Shown: piece after piece, positions 7,820-16,473 of the stretch
Numbering within the stretch: the stretch's first letter is position 1
Layout of the letters: every line of letters begins with the position of its first letter
Assembly (NCBI GenBank): GCA_017453255.1
Contig: JAFTKN010000027.1
Location: 1-64,000, forward strand
Source of the DNA: Clostridia bacterium
Lineage (GTDB): Bacteria > Bacillota > Clostridia > Oscillospirales > CAG-272
Direction of reading: 5' to 3'
DNA: 64,000 nucleotides
The notes under the pieces: generated by a model
Databases searched by the model: none
The model's input: the letters and a program-made list of their open reading frames with translations, nothing else
Told to the model about the DNA's origin: nothing
Translations under genes and position numbers: made by a program

Positions 7820-9600
7820 AAAAGGAAAAAATACCATTTAAAAAATCCTTTAAAAACAATCTGTTCATTTTATCATTAGCCTTTAAAAGTGACAAGGTTA
7901 TGGTTATTATGCGTCTTGTTATGGGATTTTTTACAGGACTAAATCATGGTGCTTCAGTATTTTTCATAAGCAAAATATTAAATGCACTTGATAGCGGAGA
8001 AAAAATAGAGTATATAATGCTTTTAATTGGTTTGATGGCGCTATATACTCTTGCATATGAGCTGTTTTTTGCTTGGTATTACAAGCTTCTTTTCCCGACG
8101 AGAAAGCTTAATTTTATAAGACTTGTTCATAAGAGCTTTTTTGTTAAAGCAAGTGATATAGACCTATCCTGCTACGATACTACTGATTTTTATAATGATT
8201 TTATTTATTCCATGCAAAATTGTGATAAAAGCATTACAAATACAGTTGACCAGCTGGGAGATTTGATAAGATCTATAGTAGCATCAAGCTCTGTCTTTGC
8301 AGTTGTTGCGACAATTGATATATGGGTTGCTCTTGTAATATTGGGTGCAAGCTTTGTAAATATGATACTAAGGCTTATTCAGAACGGAGTTTATTACAAA
8401 TATAACTTGGAAATGAATGAGATTTATAGAAAGCAGTGGTATATTGAAAAGTTTTTCTCCCTTTCAGATTACGCAAAGGAAATAAGGCTTACTGATATTT
8501 CAAAAAATATATTGAATGAATATGATCGTAACGTGGAAAAGGAACGCAAAGAGGCTATAAAAATGAACCTAAAGGCAAGGGTTGTAGAAACCTTTACCAC
8601 AATTTTGGGGCATGGCTTGACTATATTCATATTGATATATATGGCATATGGACTATTTAAAGGTGACGGAAGTGTTTTAATAGGTGGCTTTACTGCTACA
8701 ATTACTGCTTCGTGGAAGCTTAGAAATCTTATCTATGATATTCAAAGCAAATTTGTTGAAATGAATAAGGATTCACTGTTTGCTGATAAGATAAGAACCT
8801 TTTTAGAAACAGAATCTAAAATAAAGTCAGGAGAAATTTTGCTCGATAGCTTTGATAGTCTTGAATTTAAAAACGTGTCATTTGCTTATGATAAGGAAAA
8901 CGTACTTAGTAATGTAAGCTTTAAGGTAAGCAAGGGAGAAAGAATAGCATTTGTAGGCTATAACGGAGCAGGAAAGACAACGGCAACAAAGCTGATTATG
9001 CGTCTTTATGATGTAACTGATGGCGAAATACTTATTAATAATATAAACATTAAAGAATACGATTTAAAAAGCCTTAGAGAAAAAATGGGTGCAGTTTTTC
9101 AGGATTACCAAGTGTTTTCTGCTACGGTTGCTGAAAACGTATTAGGAGATGTTTATACAGAGGAAAAACAAAATACTGTAATATCTGCCCTTAATGATAG
9201 CACCTTCGGAGAAAAGCTAAGTGATTTAAAGAACGGAATTAACACAGAGCTAACAAGAGAGTTTTACGACACAGGTACGAACCTTTCAGGTGGAGAAAAT
9301 CAAAAAATTGCTATAGCAAGGGTGTTTGCGCATAATAGCGAACTGCTCATAATGGACGAGCCGTCAAGTGCACTTGACCCAATAGCTGAATATAATTTGA
9401 ATTTGGGTATTGATAAAAACGCAAGTGAAAAAACAGTTATATTTATAACCCACCGCCTTTCTACTACAAGGCATGTTGATAGGATTTATATGCTTGAAAA
9501 GGGAAGGATAATTGAAAGTGGCTCTCATGATGAGCTTATTTCTCAAAACGGCAAATATGCCTATATGTTTAACCTACAAGCGCAAAAATATAAGATTTAA
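7816..9600 (+). CDS. ABC exporter half-transporter 2 (fused permease/ATPase)
   Basis: A 594-residue partner of the preceding exporter half. The membrane domain spans about residues 20-320. The ATPase domain has Walker A GYNGAGKTT (about 378), a regular signature NLSGGENQ (about 491), Walker B LLIMDEP (about 511) and H-loop FITHRLS. The two halves share a layout and the phrase SDYAKEIRLT / SDYAKEMRLT in the membrane-to-ATPase linker, so they arose by duplication. This copy has the intact signature, opposite to the first, which fits an asymmetric heterodimer. The 4-base ATGA overlap points to coupled translation. A strong terminator follows. Confidence 0.9.
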   Translation: MKKEKIPFKKSFKNNLFILSLAFKSDKVMVIMRLVMGFFTGLNHGASVFFISKILNALDSGEKIEYIMLLIGLMALYTLAYELFFAWYYKLLFPTRKLNFIRLVHKSFFVKASDIDLSCYDTTDFYNDFIYSMQNCDKSITNTVDQLGDLIRSIVASSSVFAVVATIDIWVALVILGASFVNMILRLIQNGVYYKYNLEMNEIYRKQWYIEKFFSLSDYAKEIRLTDISKNILNEYDRNVEKERKEAIKMNLKARVVETFTTILGHGLTIFILIYMAYGLFKGDGSVLIGGFTATITASWKLRNLIYDIQSKFVEMNKDSLFADKIRTFLETESKIKSGEILLDSFDSLEFKNVSFAYDKENVLSNVSFKVSKGERIAFVGYNGAGKTTATKLIMRLYDVTDGEILINNINIKEYDLKSLREKMGAVFQDYQVFSATVAENVLGDVYTEEKQNTVISALNDSTFGEKLSDLKNGINTELTREFYDTGTNLSGGENQKIAIARVFAHNSELLIMDEPSSALDPIAEYNLNLGIDKNASEKTVIFITHRLSTTRHVDRIYMLEKGRIIESGSHDELISQNGKYAYMFNLQAQKYKI

Positions 9601-9618
9601 ACCTCCTATATTTTCGCA

Positions 9619-9654
9619 AAAAATGGGCTGTTGCATTAGCGACAGCCCATTTTT
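9619..9654 (+). terminator. Terminator of the ABC exporter operon
   Basis: A 13-bp stem (9619-9631 with 9642-9654) that can extend through a G-U pair to a four-base loop; the downstream arm ends in TTTTT. Confidence 0.85.
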
Positions 9655-9684
9655 AGGGGATAGTGAAATGAGTGCAGAAGACGT

Positions 9685-9729
9685 GAACTCGCAAACGTAG
9701 GCGTACTTCGTACGATAGAGTGCGAGTTC
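9685..9729. repeat. Nested inverted repeat, unexplained
   Basis: GAACTCGCA at 9685-9693 pairs with TGCGAGTTC at 9721-9729. Inside it, CGTAC (9702-9706) pairs with GTACG (9710-9714) around TTC. It lies past one terminator and before another, so it is not needed to end either gene. It may be a degenerate genome repeat. Confidence 0.5.
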
Positions 9730-9757
9730 GCGCCTAAAAAACAGACATAAAAAAGAG

Positions 9758-9785
9758 GAGATGTTGCAATTTTTTGCAACATCTC
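9758..9785 (-). terminator. Terminator of the minus-strand glycosidase gene
   Basis: A perfect 12-bp stem (9758-9769 with 9774-9785) with a TTTT loop. Read on the minus strand it is followed by CTCTTTTTT. It sits about 75 bases after the stop of the GH78-like gene. Confidence 0.75.
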
Positions 9786-9858
9786 GACATTATTTTTTAC
9801 TAAAAATACAATTTTATTTAGCTTTTTAGTTTTAGGAGTGTCTGTTTTTGTTCTGTGC

Positions 9859-11763
9859 TTATTGCAACATTCCCTTTTCTATTAGCAATTTGTGATAATA
9901 ATAAATAGGAATCGAGCTCCAGCCATGACAAAGGCTTCCAGCATTATCAAAGGCGCTTGCACCCTCGATGGTTTCCCAAACTGTGCCTGTTTCTACCATT
10001 TTTAAGTAGTCGCTTTTGATAGAGCTTAGAACAAAGCTCTTATATTTTTCCACATCTTGATTTAAAAGTCCATCATAGGTAAAGCATTTAACAGAAAGGG
10101 AAATTTCTGTTATATCATCACCTGTAAGATAGCTTGCTATTTTTTCATTTTCTTCCTTAGTAAAAATATCGGTTAAAAGAGCAAGTGAGCAGGCAAGAGT
10201 GCTAACCTCTCGGTTTTCTAAGCTATAAGTGATAAGACCATTTTCTTTAATCAAAAATGAGCTCCTTATAGATTCCTTTAAGATAGCTAAAGCCTCAGAA
10301 AAATCAAAAATAAGGGAGCACGTGTCGCAAATTTCCTTATAATGATTAATAGCTCTGTAGGCAAGAAGGTTTAAAATTGCACTTGGTGATTTGTCACCAC
10401 CATCATGTCCCCTTGACCAGTCATAGAAGTTCCAATAACAATCTCCTAAAAAGGAATTAATCAAGCCATTTTCCATATTATTTAAAAAAGCATTAATCAA
10501 GCTCTTAGCCTTATTTTCAACCTCATATATTAGAGCTTTATCCTTCGAGTAGATAAGGTATTCATAAAGAGCAGTAATGTAGTGTAGGGAAAAGGATGGA
10601 ATAGTTAAATCAATACCACAGGGGAAGCAAATTGAAAGTAAATTGTCACTTCTTTCGTCCTTGCTTGCAAGGAGTAAATTTGCCCTTGCGTATTCAAAAT
10701 TACCATTTTCAAAGGCAAAATAGCCACAAAGCATTTGATTGCGTGAATCAAAGGCATACAGGCATTGCTCACGCCAAGGGCAATCAACATAATGCTCCAT
10801 CATGCAAAGCTTTAGCGTGTTTACACAGGCATCATATATCCTTTTTTCATCACCCGACAAAAAGTCTATTTTTCTTTCGTTTGCTGGATAGTATTGAGGA
10901 ATAAGACCTATTTTTTCTAAAAACACCTTACCCTGTGTATTAATTTCTAAATATCTACAGGCAAGCCTTAGCATATAATGGGTAAATTCATTTTTACCCT
11001 CTTTAGCTATGTAGTCAATGCTGAAATCTCTGTCACCGATTTTTCTCGGAACAAAGCCATTTACTAAATGCTCACCATAGGAAATATTAATTTCCTCTTT
11101 ACCATTTGAAATAAGTACAAAGGATAAAAGTCCTACATATTCCTTGCCTAAATCTACTAAAATTCTGTTTTTGCTTTCGTAAATAACCTTACCAGAAACA
11201 AAATCGCCAAGCCTTAGCCCTTTTATTGGTCTGGGATAAAAAACTGATTTTTTAGACACAGGGTGCGCTTTTTTAAAGCCATCACCTTCTCCAATGGTCC
11301 AATTATCCTCTTTTCCTGCATCATATCTGTAGCTAAAGCCGAGCTGAGAGGAGATTTTTCTTTCAAAGCCACTTGTGTATGCCTTGCTTTCTCTTACTAA
11401 TATATCCTCACAGCTTACCAAAAGCTCGTTTTCCTCGTTTAATATTTCAAAAATCAAGCCAGCCTTGAATTTTTTGTATCTTTGCGTGTCCTTACCAAAA
11501 TGCCACACAAGACAAGCAAAATGGTTCTTACCCTTAACTAAGAAATCAGTTATATCAATAGTGTCATAGCACTTAAAGCCTTCAAAATCGCCATATTGAT
11601 TGGAGCTTACATATTTTCCGTTAATAAAAAGAGTGTAATCTGAGTCACAGGATAGATTTATTTTTACATTTCCTAAATCGTAATTAAAGGAAGAATAAGC
11701 TTCTAAAAAGCTATTTTCCGATTCACTTTCAAGCCAAATATATTTTGAATTTTCAAAAGCCAC
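9859..11763 (-). CDS. Alpha-L-rhamnosidase-like glycoside hydrolase (GH78 type)
   Basis: A 634-residue protein with an N-terminal beta-sandwich (about 1-280) and an (alpha/alpha)6 barrel (about 290-630). The barrel motif DCPWREQCLYAFD (about 327) matches the GH78 pattern D-C-P-x-R-E that carries an acidic catalytic residue. The later motif TVWETIEGA (about 596) matches the conserved W-E segment that supplies the second. The C-terminal HGWSSIP is also typical. There is no signal peptide, so it acts in the cytoplasm on imported rhamnosides. I prefer the GTG at 11763 because AAGGCAGG lies eight bases upstream; a GTG at 11772 would be too close to it. The gene stands alone on the minus strand. 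Other six-hairpin glycosidase activities cannot be excluded. Confidence 0.8.
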   Translation of the reverse strand: MAFENSKYIWLESESENSFLEAYSSFNYDLGNVKINLSCDSDYTLFINGKYVSSNQYGDFEGFKCYDTIDITDFLVKGKNHFACLVWHFGKDTQRYKKFKAGLIFEILNEENELLVSCEDILVRESKAYTSGFERKISSQLGFSYRYDAGKEDNWTIGEGDGFKKAHPVSKKSVFYPRPIKGLRLGDFVSGKVIYESKNRILVDLGKEYVGLLSFVLISNGKEEINISYGEHLVNGFVPRKIGDRDFSIDYIAKEGKNEFTHYMLRLACRYLEINTQGKVFLEKIGLIPQYYPANERKIDFLSGDEKRIYDACVNTLKLCMMEHYVDCPWREQCLYAFDSRNQMLCGYFAFENGNFEYARANLLLASKDERSDNLLSICFPCGIDLTIPSFSLHYITALYEYLIYSKDKALIYEVENKAKSLINAFLNNMENGLINSFLGDCYWNFYDWSRGHDGGDKSPSAILNLLAYRAINHYKEICDTCSLIFDFSEALAILKESIRSSFLIKENGLITYSLENREVSTLACSLALLTDIFTKEENEKIASYLTGDDITEISLSVKCFTYDGLLNQDVEKYKSFVLSSIKSDYLKMVETGTVWETIEGASAFDNAGSLCHGWSSIPIYYYHKLLIEKGMLQ

Positions 11764-11832
11764 AATAGTCACCTGCCTTCTTAACTATTTTATCATATAA
11801 AAAATGAGGATACAAGTCCTCTTTAAAAAACA

Positions 11833-11855
11833 AAGGCGTATTTTAAATACGCCTT
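11833..11855 (-). terminator. Terminator of the small ORF at 11867
   Basis: AAGGCGTATTT and AAATACGCCTT pair around a single base. On the minus strand the hairpin is followed by TGTTTTTT. Confidence 0.75.
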
Positions 11856-11866
11856 AATATGTCATC

Positions 11867-12097
11867 TTAGTTGTTTTCAAGCCATTCCTTAGCAACCTTT
11901 GCGCTCATTCTCTTGATATCCTCTTTAGGATGAATGGAGTCTAAGCCACCGTTAGTGTAAAGGAAATAATTTCCTTCAGCTGTTATGTATAGAGTTTCCT
12001 CATATCCATCGCTATCACCAAAATTACCAAAGGTAACCTTTTTTACAATTTCTGATGCGTCTGTGTCATAAAGCTTTTTACAAATAACCTTTTGCAT
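11867..12097 (-). CDS. Small conserved hypothetical protein
   Basis: A 76-residue protein that I can only describe. It is acidic-basic mixed and soluble, with a run of beta-prone segments (GYEETLYIT, NYFLYTNGG) and a helical end (RMSAKVAKEWL). The start is the ATG at 12097, with GGAAGGAGA eight bases upstream; a longer reading from a TTG at 12115 would place the start on top of that site. It has its own terminator. Similar short proteins occur in Clostridia as far as I recall, without an assigned job. Confidence 0.75.
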   Translation of the reverse strand: MQKVICKKLYDTDASEIVKKVTFGNFGDSDGYEETLYITAEGNYFLYTNGGLDSIHPKEDIKRMSAKVAKEWLENN

Positions 12098-12178
12098 AAT
12101 TGAATCTCCTTCCAAATTTATTTACACAAAAATAATAACATAAATCATTTATTTTGTCAACGATTATATTTTGGAAAC

Positions 12179-12907
12179 TCAGTCAATATTCTCAACCTCA
12201 AATTCAGCCTCAACATTTGTTCTTCCGTCCTCAAGAACTGAACGCATAAAATATTTTCCGTCAGTATATGCAACATATATCTTTAAGTTGTCACCGAGCT
12301 TTGCTTCATTTGCAAATGTGATAGCAAAGGATTTAATAATCTTCTTTTCAGGCTTTGGTAAGCAGTTATATAGCATATCGGGGTATTTTGAGTTGTTCAT
12401 ATGATGATTTATGTCGATATCTGTATATCTTACAGTATATTCACCGACTAAGGAAAGAACAACCTCACGTGGAATACGTACCTTAACAGGCTTTTCAAGT
12501 GTTAATGGTGCTTCTGGCTCATAATTAGACAAATCAACCTCGCTTATTTTCACAAGCCTCTTGTCAACTGTAGAAACAAGTGCCCAAGTAGCTAATGCCT
12601 CACCGATAAGCTCACCATCTCTATGTAGCTCGTAGGAACGAAGGGTAGTAAAGCCCTTGTTATTATTATCAGCCCAGGTTTTAACTGTGATTTTTTCATA
12701 TGGATAGATAGGGTAGTAAAGCTCAACCCTCATAGAGCTTAAAATAAAAGCCTTACCCTGTTCAACAAGCTCCTCATATGAAGGCCTACATTCCTTCATT
12801 TGACGCATAGCAGTTTCTTGAAAAAGCACAAATGTATTTGAAATACCGAGCATATCATTGGTATTGGTATCGTAATACTTTATATCATAGGATTCTTCCC
12901 ATTTCAT
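12179..12907 (-). CDS. Acyl-ACP thioesterase
   Basis: Releases fatty acids from acyl carrier protein, 242 residues, made of two hot-dog domains (about 1-130 and 140-242). The second domain has YTDIDINHHMNNSKY, matching the conserved D-x-N-x-H-x-N-N signature of the FatA-like family (PF01643). The first has the matching opening YDIKYYDTNTNDML. I chose ATG 12907, because TTTGGAGG precedes it; the TTG at 12922 lies inside that site. It is a single-gene unit, probably setting chain length or free fatty acid output in the cytoplasm. Confidence 0.88.
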   Translation of the reverse strand: MKWEESYDIKYYDTNTNDMLGISNTFVLFQETAMRQMKECRPSYEELVEQGKAFILSSMRVELYYPIYPYEKITVKTWADNNNKGFTTLRSYELHRDGELIGEALATWALVSTVDKRLVKISEVDLSNYEPEAPLTLEKPVKVRIPREVVLSLVGEYTVRYTDIDINHHMNNSKYPDMLYNCLPKPEKKIIKSFAITFANEAKLGDNLKIYVAYTDGKYFMRSVLEDGRTNVEAEFEVENID

Positions 12908-12990
12908 AATAATAACCTCCAAAAATCAATAATAGTATTTTAACACCAAACATTTTATATTTCAAGTATTAAATAAAAATAAACAAAAAG

Positions 12991-13020
12991 GGGAATTTTG
13001 TAAAAAAATACAAAATTCCC
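12991..13020 (-). terminator. Terminator of the mazF-like gene
   Basis: A perfect 12-bp stem (12991-13002 with 13009-13020) around AAAAAA. On the minus strand the stem is followed by CCTTTTTG and a T-rich tract. Confidence 0.8.
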
Positions 13021-13026
13021 TAAAAA

Positions 13027-13464
13027 CTAAATTAGAACATTTCCCATTCCGTCGGAGGTAGGAATGTTGGTAGAAAACGCAACATAAGAGTCATTTACGT
13101 TTTCCTGCCTTACACCTGAGGACAAGCCAAAGGAAACTGTAATAGCATCATTGACCTCGTTCATTGTTGAATCGTCAAGATGCCCCATTTTCTCCTTAAG
13201 CCTTGTTTTATCAAGCGTTCGTATCTGCTCAAGCAAAATAACAGAATCCTTCATTAAGCCAACCTTATCGGCAAAGACATCGATATGAGTTGGTAGCCTT
13301 GTTTTAGACATTTTGCTTGTAATAGCTGCTGCAATAACAGTTGGGCTATATTTATTTCCAACATCGTTTTGAACGATTAGAACAGGACGAAGACCACCCT
13401 GCTCAGAGCCAACAACAGGACTCAAATCTGCGTAAAAAATATCTCCACGTCTTATGTTATTCAA
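13027..13464 (-). CDS. mazF: MazF/NdoA-type mRNA interferase
   Basis: A 145-residue toxin-family endoribonuclease that cuts single-stranded mRNA at short sites. It matches Bacillus NdoA along most of its length: [42 protein letters not shown]-like TRLPTHI and [11 protein letters not shown]. It is longer than NdoA (about 116) by a tail of about 30 residues rich in Ser, Asn and Val. The start is a TTG at 13464 with GGAG eight bases upstream; a further TTG at 13482 would add six residues not seen in the family. No antitoxin gene stands next to it: the upstream gene encodes an unrelated membrane protein. Confidence 0.88.
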   Translation of the reverse strand: MNNIRRGDIFYADLSPVVGSEQGGLRPVLIVQNDVGNKYSPTVIAAAITSKMSKTRLPTHIDVFADKVGLMKDSVILLEQIRTLDKTRLKEKMGHLDDSTMNEVNDAITVSFGLSSGVRQENVNDSYVAFSTNIPTSDGMGNVLI

Positions 13465-13597
13465 AAAATCACTCCAAACCAAAAAATTAATCAGCCACTA
13501 AGTCCATATTCAAATCGGCTATATGTAGCTGATACTATTATTGTCCAAAAAGACGCACTTTAAACTTCCTTTACTAACATTTTATGCAAAAATAAAA

Positions 13598-13622
13598 AGA
13601 GTGAGCAAAATTTGCTCACTCT
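13598..13622 (-). terminator. Terminator of the gene at 13628
   Basis: AGAGTGAGCAAA and TTTGCTCACTCT form a 12-bp stem around one base. On the minus strand TTTTTATTTTTG follows. The mazF promoter must therefore lie in 13465-13597. Confidence 0.8.
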
Positions 13623-13627
13623 AAATA

Positions 13628-14443
13628 TCAGTTTAATTGTCCAAGCTCGCTATCGGAAAGATAATATGGAGCATATTGCTTTTCCTCACGATATTTTTGG
13701 TTTGTTTCGCTATCAACCTTAATGTTGTATTGGTCGTGAATTTGAACGTCACCAGCTGTAAATTGAGCCCCAGGCATATCTCTGAGATAAGTAGCCGAGC
13801 CGTCATCTGGAACGACCTTTTCCACATTATCAAAAATCATATTGATAGTTAAATAATCAGCTGTGAAATCAACGCCTGAAAATTCAATTTTAAAGTATTT
13901 GTAATTATATTTTTCCTCAGTTGCAACAACATTTGGAGTGTAGGTAATGATATTTGTAGTTTCCTCAGTTTCAATATCCTTAAATGAAGCGCTTAAGGTA
14001 AAATGTATAAAGTCCTCACTAAAATTAGGACAAGCATTTTTTACGTCATTTAGCTGGTTTTTGTTATATCTAACAGTAAGCTGAGCATATCCAGCCTTAG
14101 GAATATAAACAAAGGAGTAGGGAAGCACGCTACCCTCACCACTTGAAACAAAGGCGTTTTCAGTATCATGAGTAAATACCTCATCACTAACCGTATAAGC
14201 GTCCTTAAATTCCTCGGTTATAAAAAGACCATTTAAAGCCTTATGGTCGGATTGAACTATTCTTACAATTAGAAAAATAACGAAGGCTAATAGAGCAAGA
14301 CCTAAAGCACCAGAAACAAGGCGAGAAACAATTTTTTTGTTCTTTTCGTAATTCTGATTCTTTTTATCAAAATCATCAATTTGCTTTTCCACTTTTTTAC
14401 GTTCGGTATCAGGAAGTGGAGAAGTGTTAGCTATATTTTCCAA
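13628..14443 (-). CDS. Membrane-anchored extracytoplasmic protein, unknown
   Basis: A 271-residue protein with a charged, helical N-terminus (about 1-40, many Lys, Asp and Asn), one membrane helix at about 45-66 (SGALGLALLAFVIFLIVRIV), and an outer beta-rich domain of about 200 residues. I recognise no known family. The start is a TTG at 14443 with AAAAGGATG about ten bases upstream; no ATG is in frame. It is divergent from the yceD-rpmF operon across a promoter region and has its own terminator. Confidence 0.75.
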   Translation of the reverse strand: MENIANTSPLPDTERKKVEKQIDDFDKKNQNYEKNKKIVSRLVSGALGLALLAFVIFLIVRIVQSDHKALNGLFITEEFKDAYTVSDEVFTHDTENAFVSSGEGSVLPYSFVYIPKAGYAQLTVRYNKNQLNDVKNACPNFSEDFIHFTLSASFKDIETEETTNIITYTPNVVATEEKYNYKYFKIEFSGVDFTADYLTINMIFDNVEKVVPDDGSATYLRDMPGAQFTAGDVQIHDQYNIKVDSETNQKYREEKQYAPYYLSDSELGQLN

Positions 14444-14522
14444 AATAAATACATCCTTTTAAAGTATTTTAGACTATTGTAGCACATAAATTGAAATACT
14501 GCAAGTTTTTTATAAAAAATAC

Positions 14523-14551
14523 TTGACAAAACTTTATAATTTAATTATAAT
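14523..14551 (+). promoter_or_regulatory. Sigma-A-type promoter for yceD-rpmF
   Basis: TTGACA (14523-14528), exactly 17 bases, then TATAAT (14546-14551), about 38 bases before the yceD start. Confidence 0.85.
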
Positions 14552-14588
14552 ATAAATCTGTGAAATGCAAATAGGGAGGATATTTCAT

Positions 14589-15107
14589 ATGGTTTTAGAC
14601 ATTACCTCGCTTATTAGTGGTAGAGTCAATAAAATTGATTTTAACTACACAATTGAGGCAACTGACGAAAACTCTGTTATACCACCCTACGATGTTTCTT
14701 TTACAGCGCCAGTAAGAGTTTCTGGAATAGTTACAGATAATGCAGGATATATTAAGCTTACTGTAAATGCAGAAATTGATTACAAGTCACGCTGTGCAAG
14801 ATGTCTCGAGGATGTTTTTGGCACATTCACCCTTGAATTCAATCGTACTGTTGCAATCTCAGGCACTTTACAAAACGAGCAGAATGATGATTATGTCATT
14901 TGCAAAAATGGTTTACTTGACATCGACCGTGAGCTTGTAGAGGATTTAATGCTTGAGTTTCCATCAAAGCTTCTGTGTAAAGAGGAATGCGCAGGGCTTT
15001 GCTCCAAATGTGGTAAAAACCTTAATTTAGGACCTTGCGATTGCCCGAAGAAAAAAGAAATCGACCCAAGACTTGCAATTTTACAAAAACTACTTGAAAA
15101 TGATTAA
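14589..15107 (+). CDS. yceD: YceD/DUF177 family protein
   Basis: A 172-residue protein of the family linked to 23S rRNA accumulation, almost always encoded just before rpmF, as here. The middle has the paired cysteines of CARCLED. The C-terminal third has CKEECAGLCSKCG and CDCPKK, a cysteine-rich end that may bind metal. The ATG at 14589 has GGGAGGA upstream; an in-frame ATG at 14565 lies before that site and is unlikely. A perfect 8-bp inverted repeat (15112-15119 with 15121-15128) sits in the spacer to rpmF. Confidence 0.9.
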   Translation: MVLDITSLISGRVNKIDFNYTIEATDENSVIPPYDVSFTAPVRVSGIVTDNAGYIKLTVNAEIDYKSRCARCLEDVFGTFTLEFNRTVAISGTLQNEQNDDYVICKNGLLDIDRELVEDLMLEFPSKLLCKEECAGLCSKCGKNLNLGPCDCPKKKEIDPRLAILQKLLEND

Positions 15108-15167
15108 AATTTGTAGTATAATACTACAGTAACGTATTTACTATTTACTTAAAGGAGGTTACTCACA

Positions 15168-15350
15168 ATGGCAGTACCAAAGAGAAAACAGTCTCATTCT
15201 CGTACAAATTTGAGAAGATCCCAAAATAGCAAGATGACCGCTCCAACAATGGTTAGATGCGCAAAATGTGGTGAATACAATCTCACACACCGTGTTTGCT
15301 CAGCATGTGGCTACTACGGCGACAAAGAGATCGTAAAGAAGGATAACTAA
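15168..15350 (+). CDS. rpmF: 50S ribosomal protein L32
   Basis: A 60-residue ribosomal protein of the zinc-binding type. It begins MAVPKRKQSHSR and has the two pairs CAKC and CSAC that hold one zinc. An AAAGGAGG site precedes it. It is co-transcribed with yceD. Confidence 0.97.
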   Translation: MAVPKRKQSHSRTNLRRSQNSKMTAPTMVRCAKCGEYNLTHRVCSACGYYGDKEIVKKDN

Positions 15351-15359
15351 TAACCTACG

Positions 15360-15388
15360 AGGCTGTTGTCACACTCTGGCAACAGCCT
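15360..15388 (+). terminator. Terminator-like hairpin after rpmF
   Basis: AGGCTGTTG (15360-15368) pairs with CAACAGCCT (15380-15388) around an 11-base loop; the tail TATTAATTT is weak, so read-through into the next two genes is possible. Confidence 0.6.
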
Positions 15389-15408
15389 TATTAATTTAAG
15401 GAGAAAAA

Positions 15409-15966
15409 ATGACCTACACCCCTAAGCATAACGACAAGTCACTTAGAACGATTTATATGATTTTGTTCTTTGTATCAATTATTGCTATAATTGTAAACGG
15501 AATAAGAAAGGATAACTACAGCTGGCTTTATATTTCAATAGCTATGCTTTCCTTAGTCGGCTTTTTAGTAATGCTAATTAGCTTTGAGCTAACTACCTAT
15601 TCTTATATATTAAATGCCAAGGCAAAAAGCTATGATTTTTTTGTAGATAGAAGCGTTGGTAAGCGTGGTGGATATGTTTGCTTTTATCCACTTAGCGACC
15701 TTGTTTATCTTACAAAAAATGAAGATGGCATAAGAGAAAAGCTAACAAAGCAATACAAAAAAATTCAATTTAACAGATACGTTCACAATATTTTTTCAAA
15801 AAACACCTATATTTTAGTCTTTAAAAATACCAATTATCACGATGCAGTTATTATTGAACCAAACGACACATATTTAGCATTTTTAAATAAGGTAATCAAG
15901 CTCCAAAAAATTGAGCTTGATATAATAGATGAAAATGAGGTAGGCAATAATGAAGCAGGAATTTAA
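15409..15966 (+). CDS. Two-helix membrane protein with PH-like domain
   Basis: A 185-residue protein with two membrane helices near the start (about 12-30 and 38-62) and a soluble beta-rich domain (about 70-170) ending in one helix. This layout resembles bacterial PH-like (YcxB type) membrane proteins. It is followed by a similar gene that overlaps it by 17 bases. The pair may act together. Function unknown. Confidence 0.7.
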   Translation: MTYTPKHNDKSLRTIYMILFFVSIIAIIVNGIRKDNYSWLYISIAMLSLVGFLVMLISFELTTYSYILNAKAKSYDFFVDRSVGKRGGYVCFYPLSDLVYLTKNEDGIREKLTKQYKKIQFNRYVHNIFSKNTYILVFKNTNYHDAVIIEPNDTYLAFLNKVIKLQKIELDIIDENEVGNNEAGI

Positions 15967-16447
15967 AGCACCGCTTAAGCAGGTTATATGGGCAAGGATT
16001 TATATAATCGGCTCATTAATTAGCTCTGTATTGCTATCATTTTCTGCGTGCTTGTTTTTCTTTGTTTTTAATAAAAGTGATGTATTAGTTTCTATAATAG
16101 CAATAGTATTTTGCGTGCTTTTGGTAGCCTCAGCTGTTTTTGTAGCAACCTCATTTTGGAAAAGTGCATTTTCTAAAATTGTAATTGAAAATGGTGTAAT
16201 TTCAGCCGTATGCCTATTTGCTAAAAGGGTTTCTATTAGTGTAAGCGAGGTAAGAAAATTAGCTGTTAGAAAAGAGGGAAATACTAAATTTGTGTTAATC
16301 ACAAGTGATAGGAACTTGCCCTATAAGGAAACAGAAAAGATACAAACAGAAAACGGCTTAATCAAGTTTTATCTAACTGAGGAATTGTCACTCGGTTTAA
16401 CAAGCCTTCTTCCAACACAGCTTACAAAGCCACTTAGAAAAATATGA
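15950..16447 (+). CDS. Two-helix membrane protein, companion
   Basis: A 165-residue protein with two hydrophobic helices (about 14-36 and 42-65) and a soluble tail with alternating beta strands (about 75-150). It shares the layout, but little sequence, with the gene it overlaps. The GGCAATA start context inside the upstream gene suggests translational coupling. A terminator hairpin overlaps the stop codon. Confidence 0.68.
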   Translation: MKQEFKAPLKQVIWARIYIIGSLISSVLLSFSACLFFFVFNKSDVLVSIIAIVFCVLLVASAVFVATSFWKSAFSKIVIENGVISAVCLFAKRVSISVSEVRKLAVRKEGNTKFVLITSDRNLPYKETEKIQTENGLIKFYLTEELSLGLTSLLPTQLTKPLRKI

Positions 16448-16468
16448 GCAGGGAAAACACCCTGCTCA
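16445..16468. terminator. Bidirectional terminator
   Basis: TGAGCAGGG and CCCTGCTCA form a 9-bp stem with a six-base loop, followed by CTTTTTT on the plus strand and ATATTTTTC on the minus strand. It separates two convergent genes. Confidence 0.82.
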
Positions 16469-16473
16469 CTTTT

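Noticed and set aside
9512..9700. 62-residue frame across the exporter stop and terminator
   Set aside because: Out-of-frame shadow of the ABC gene running through a terminator hairpin.
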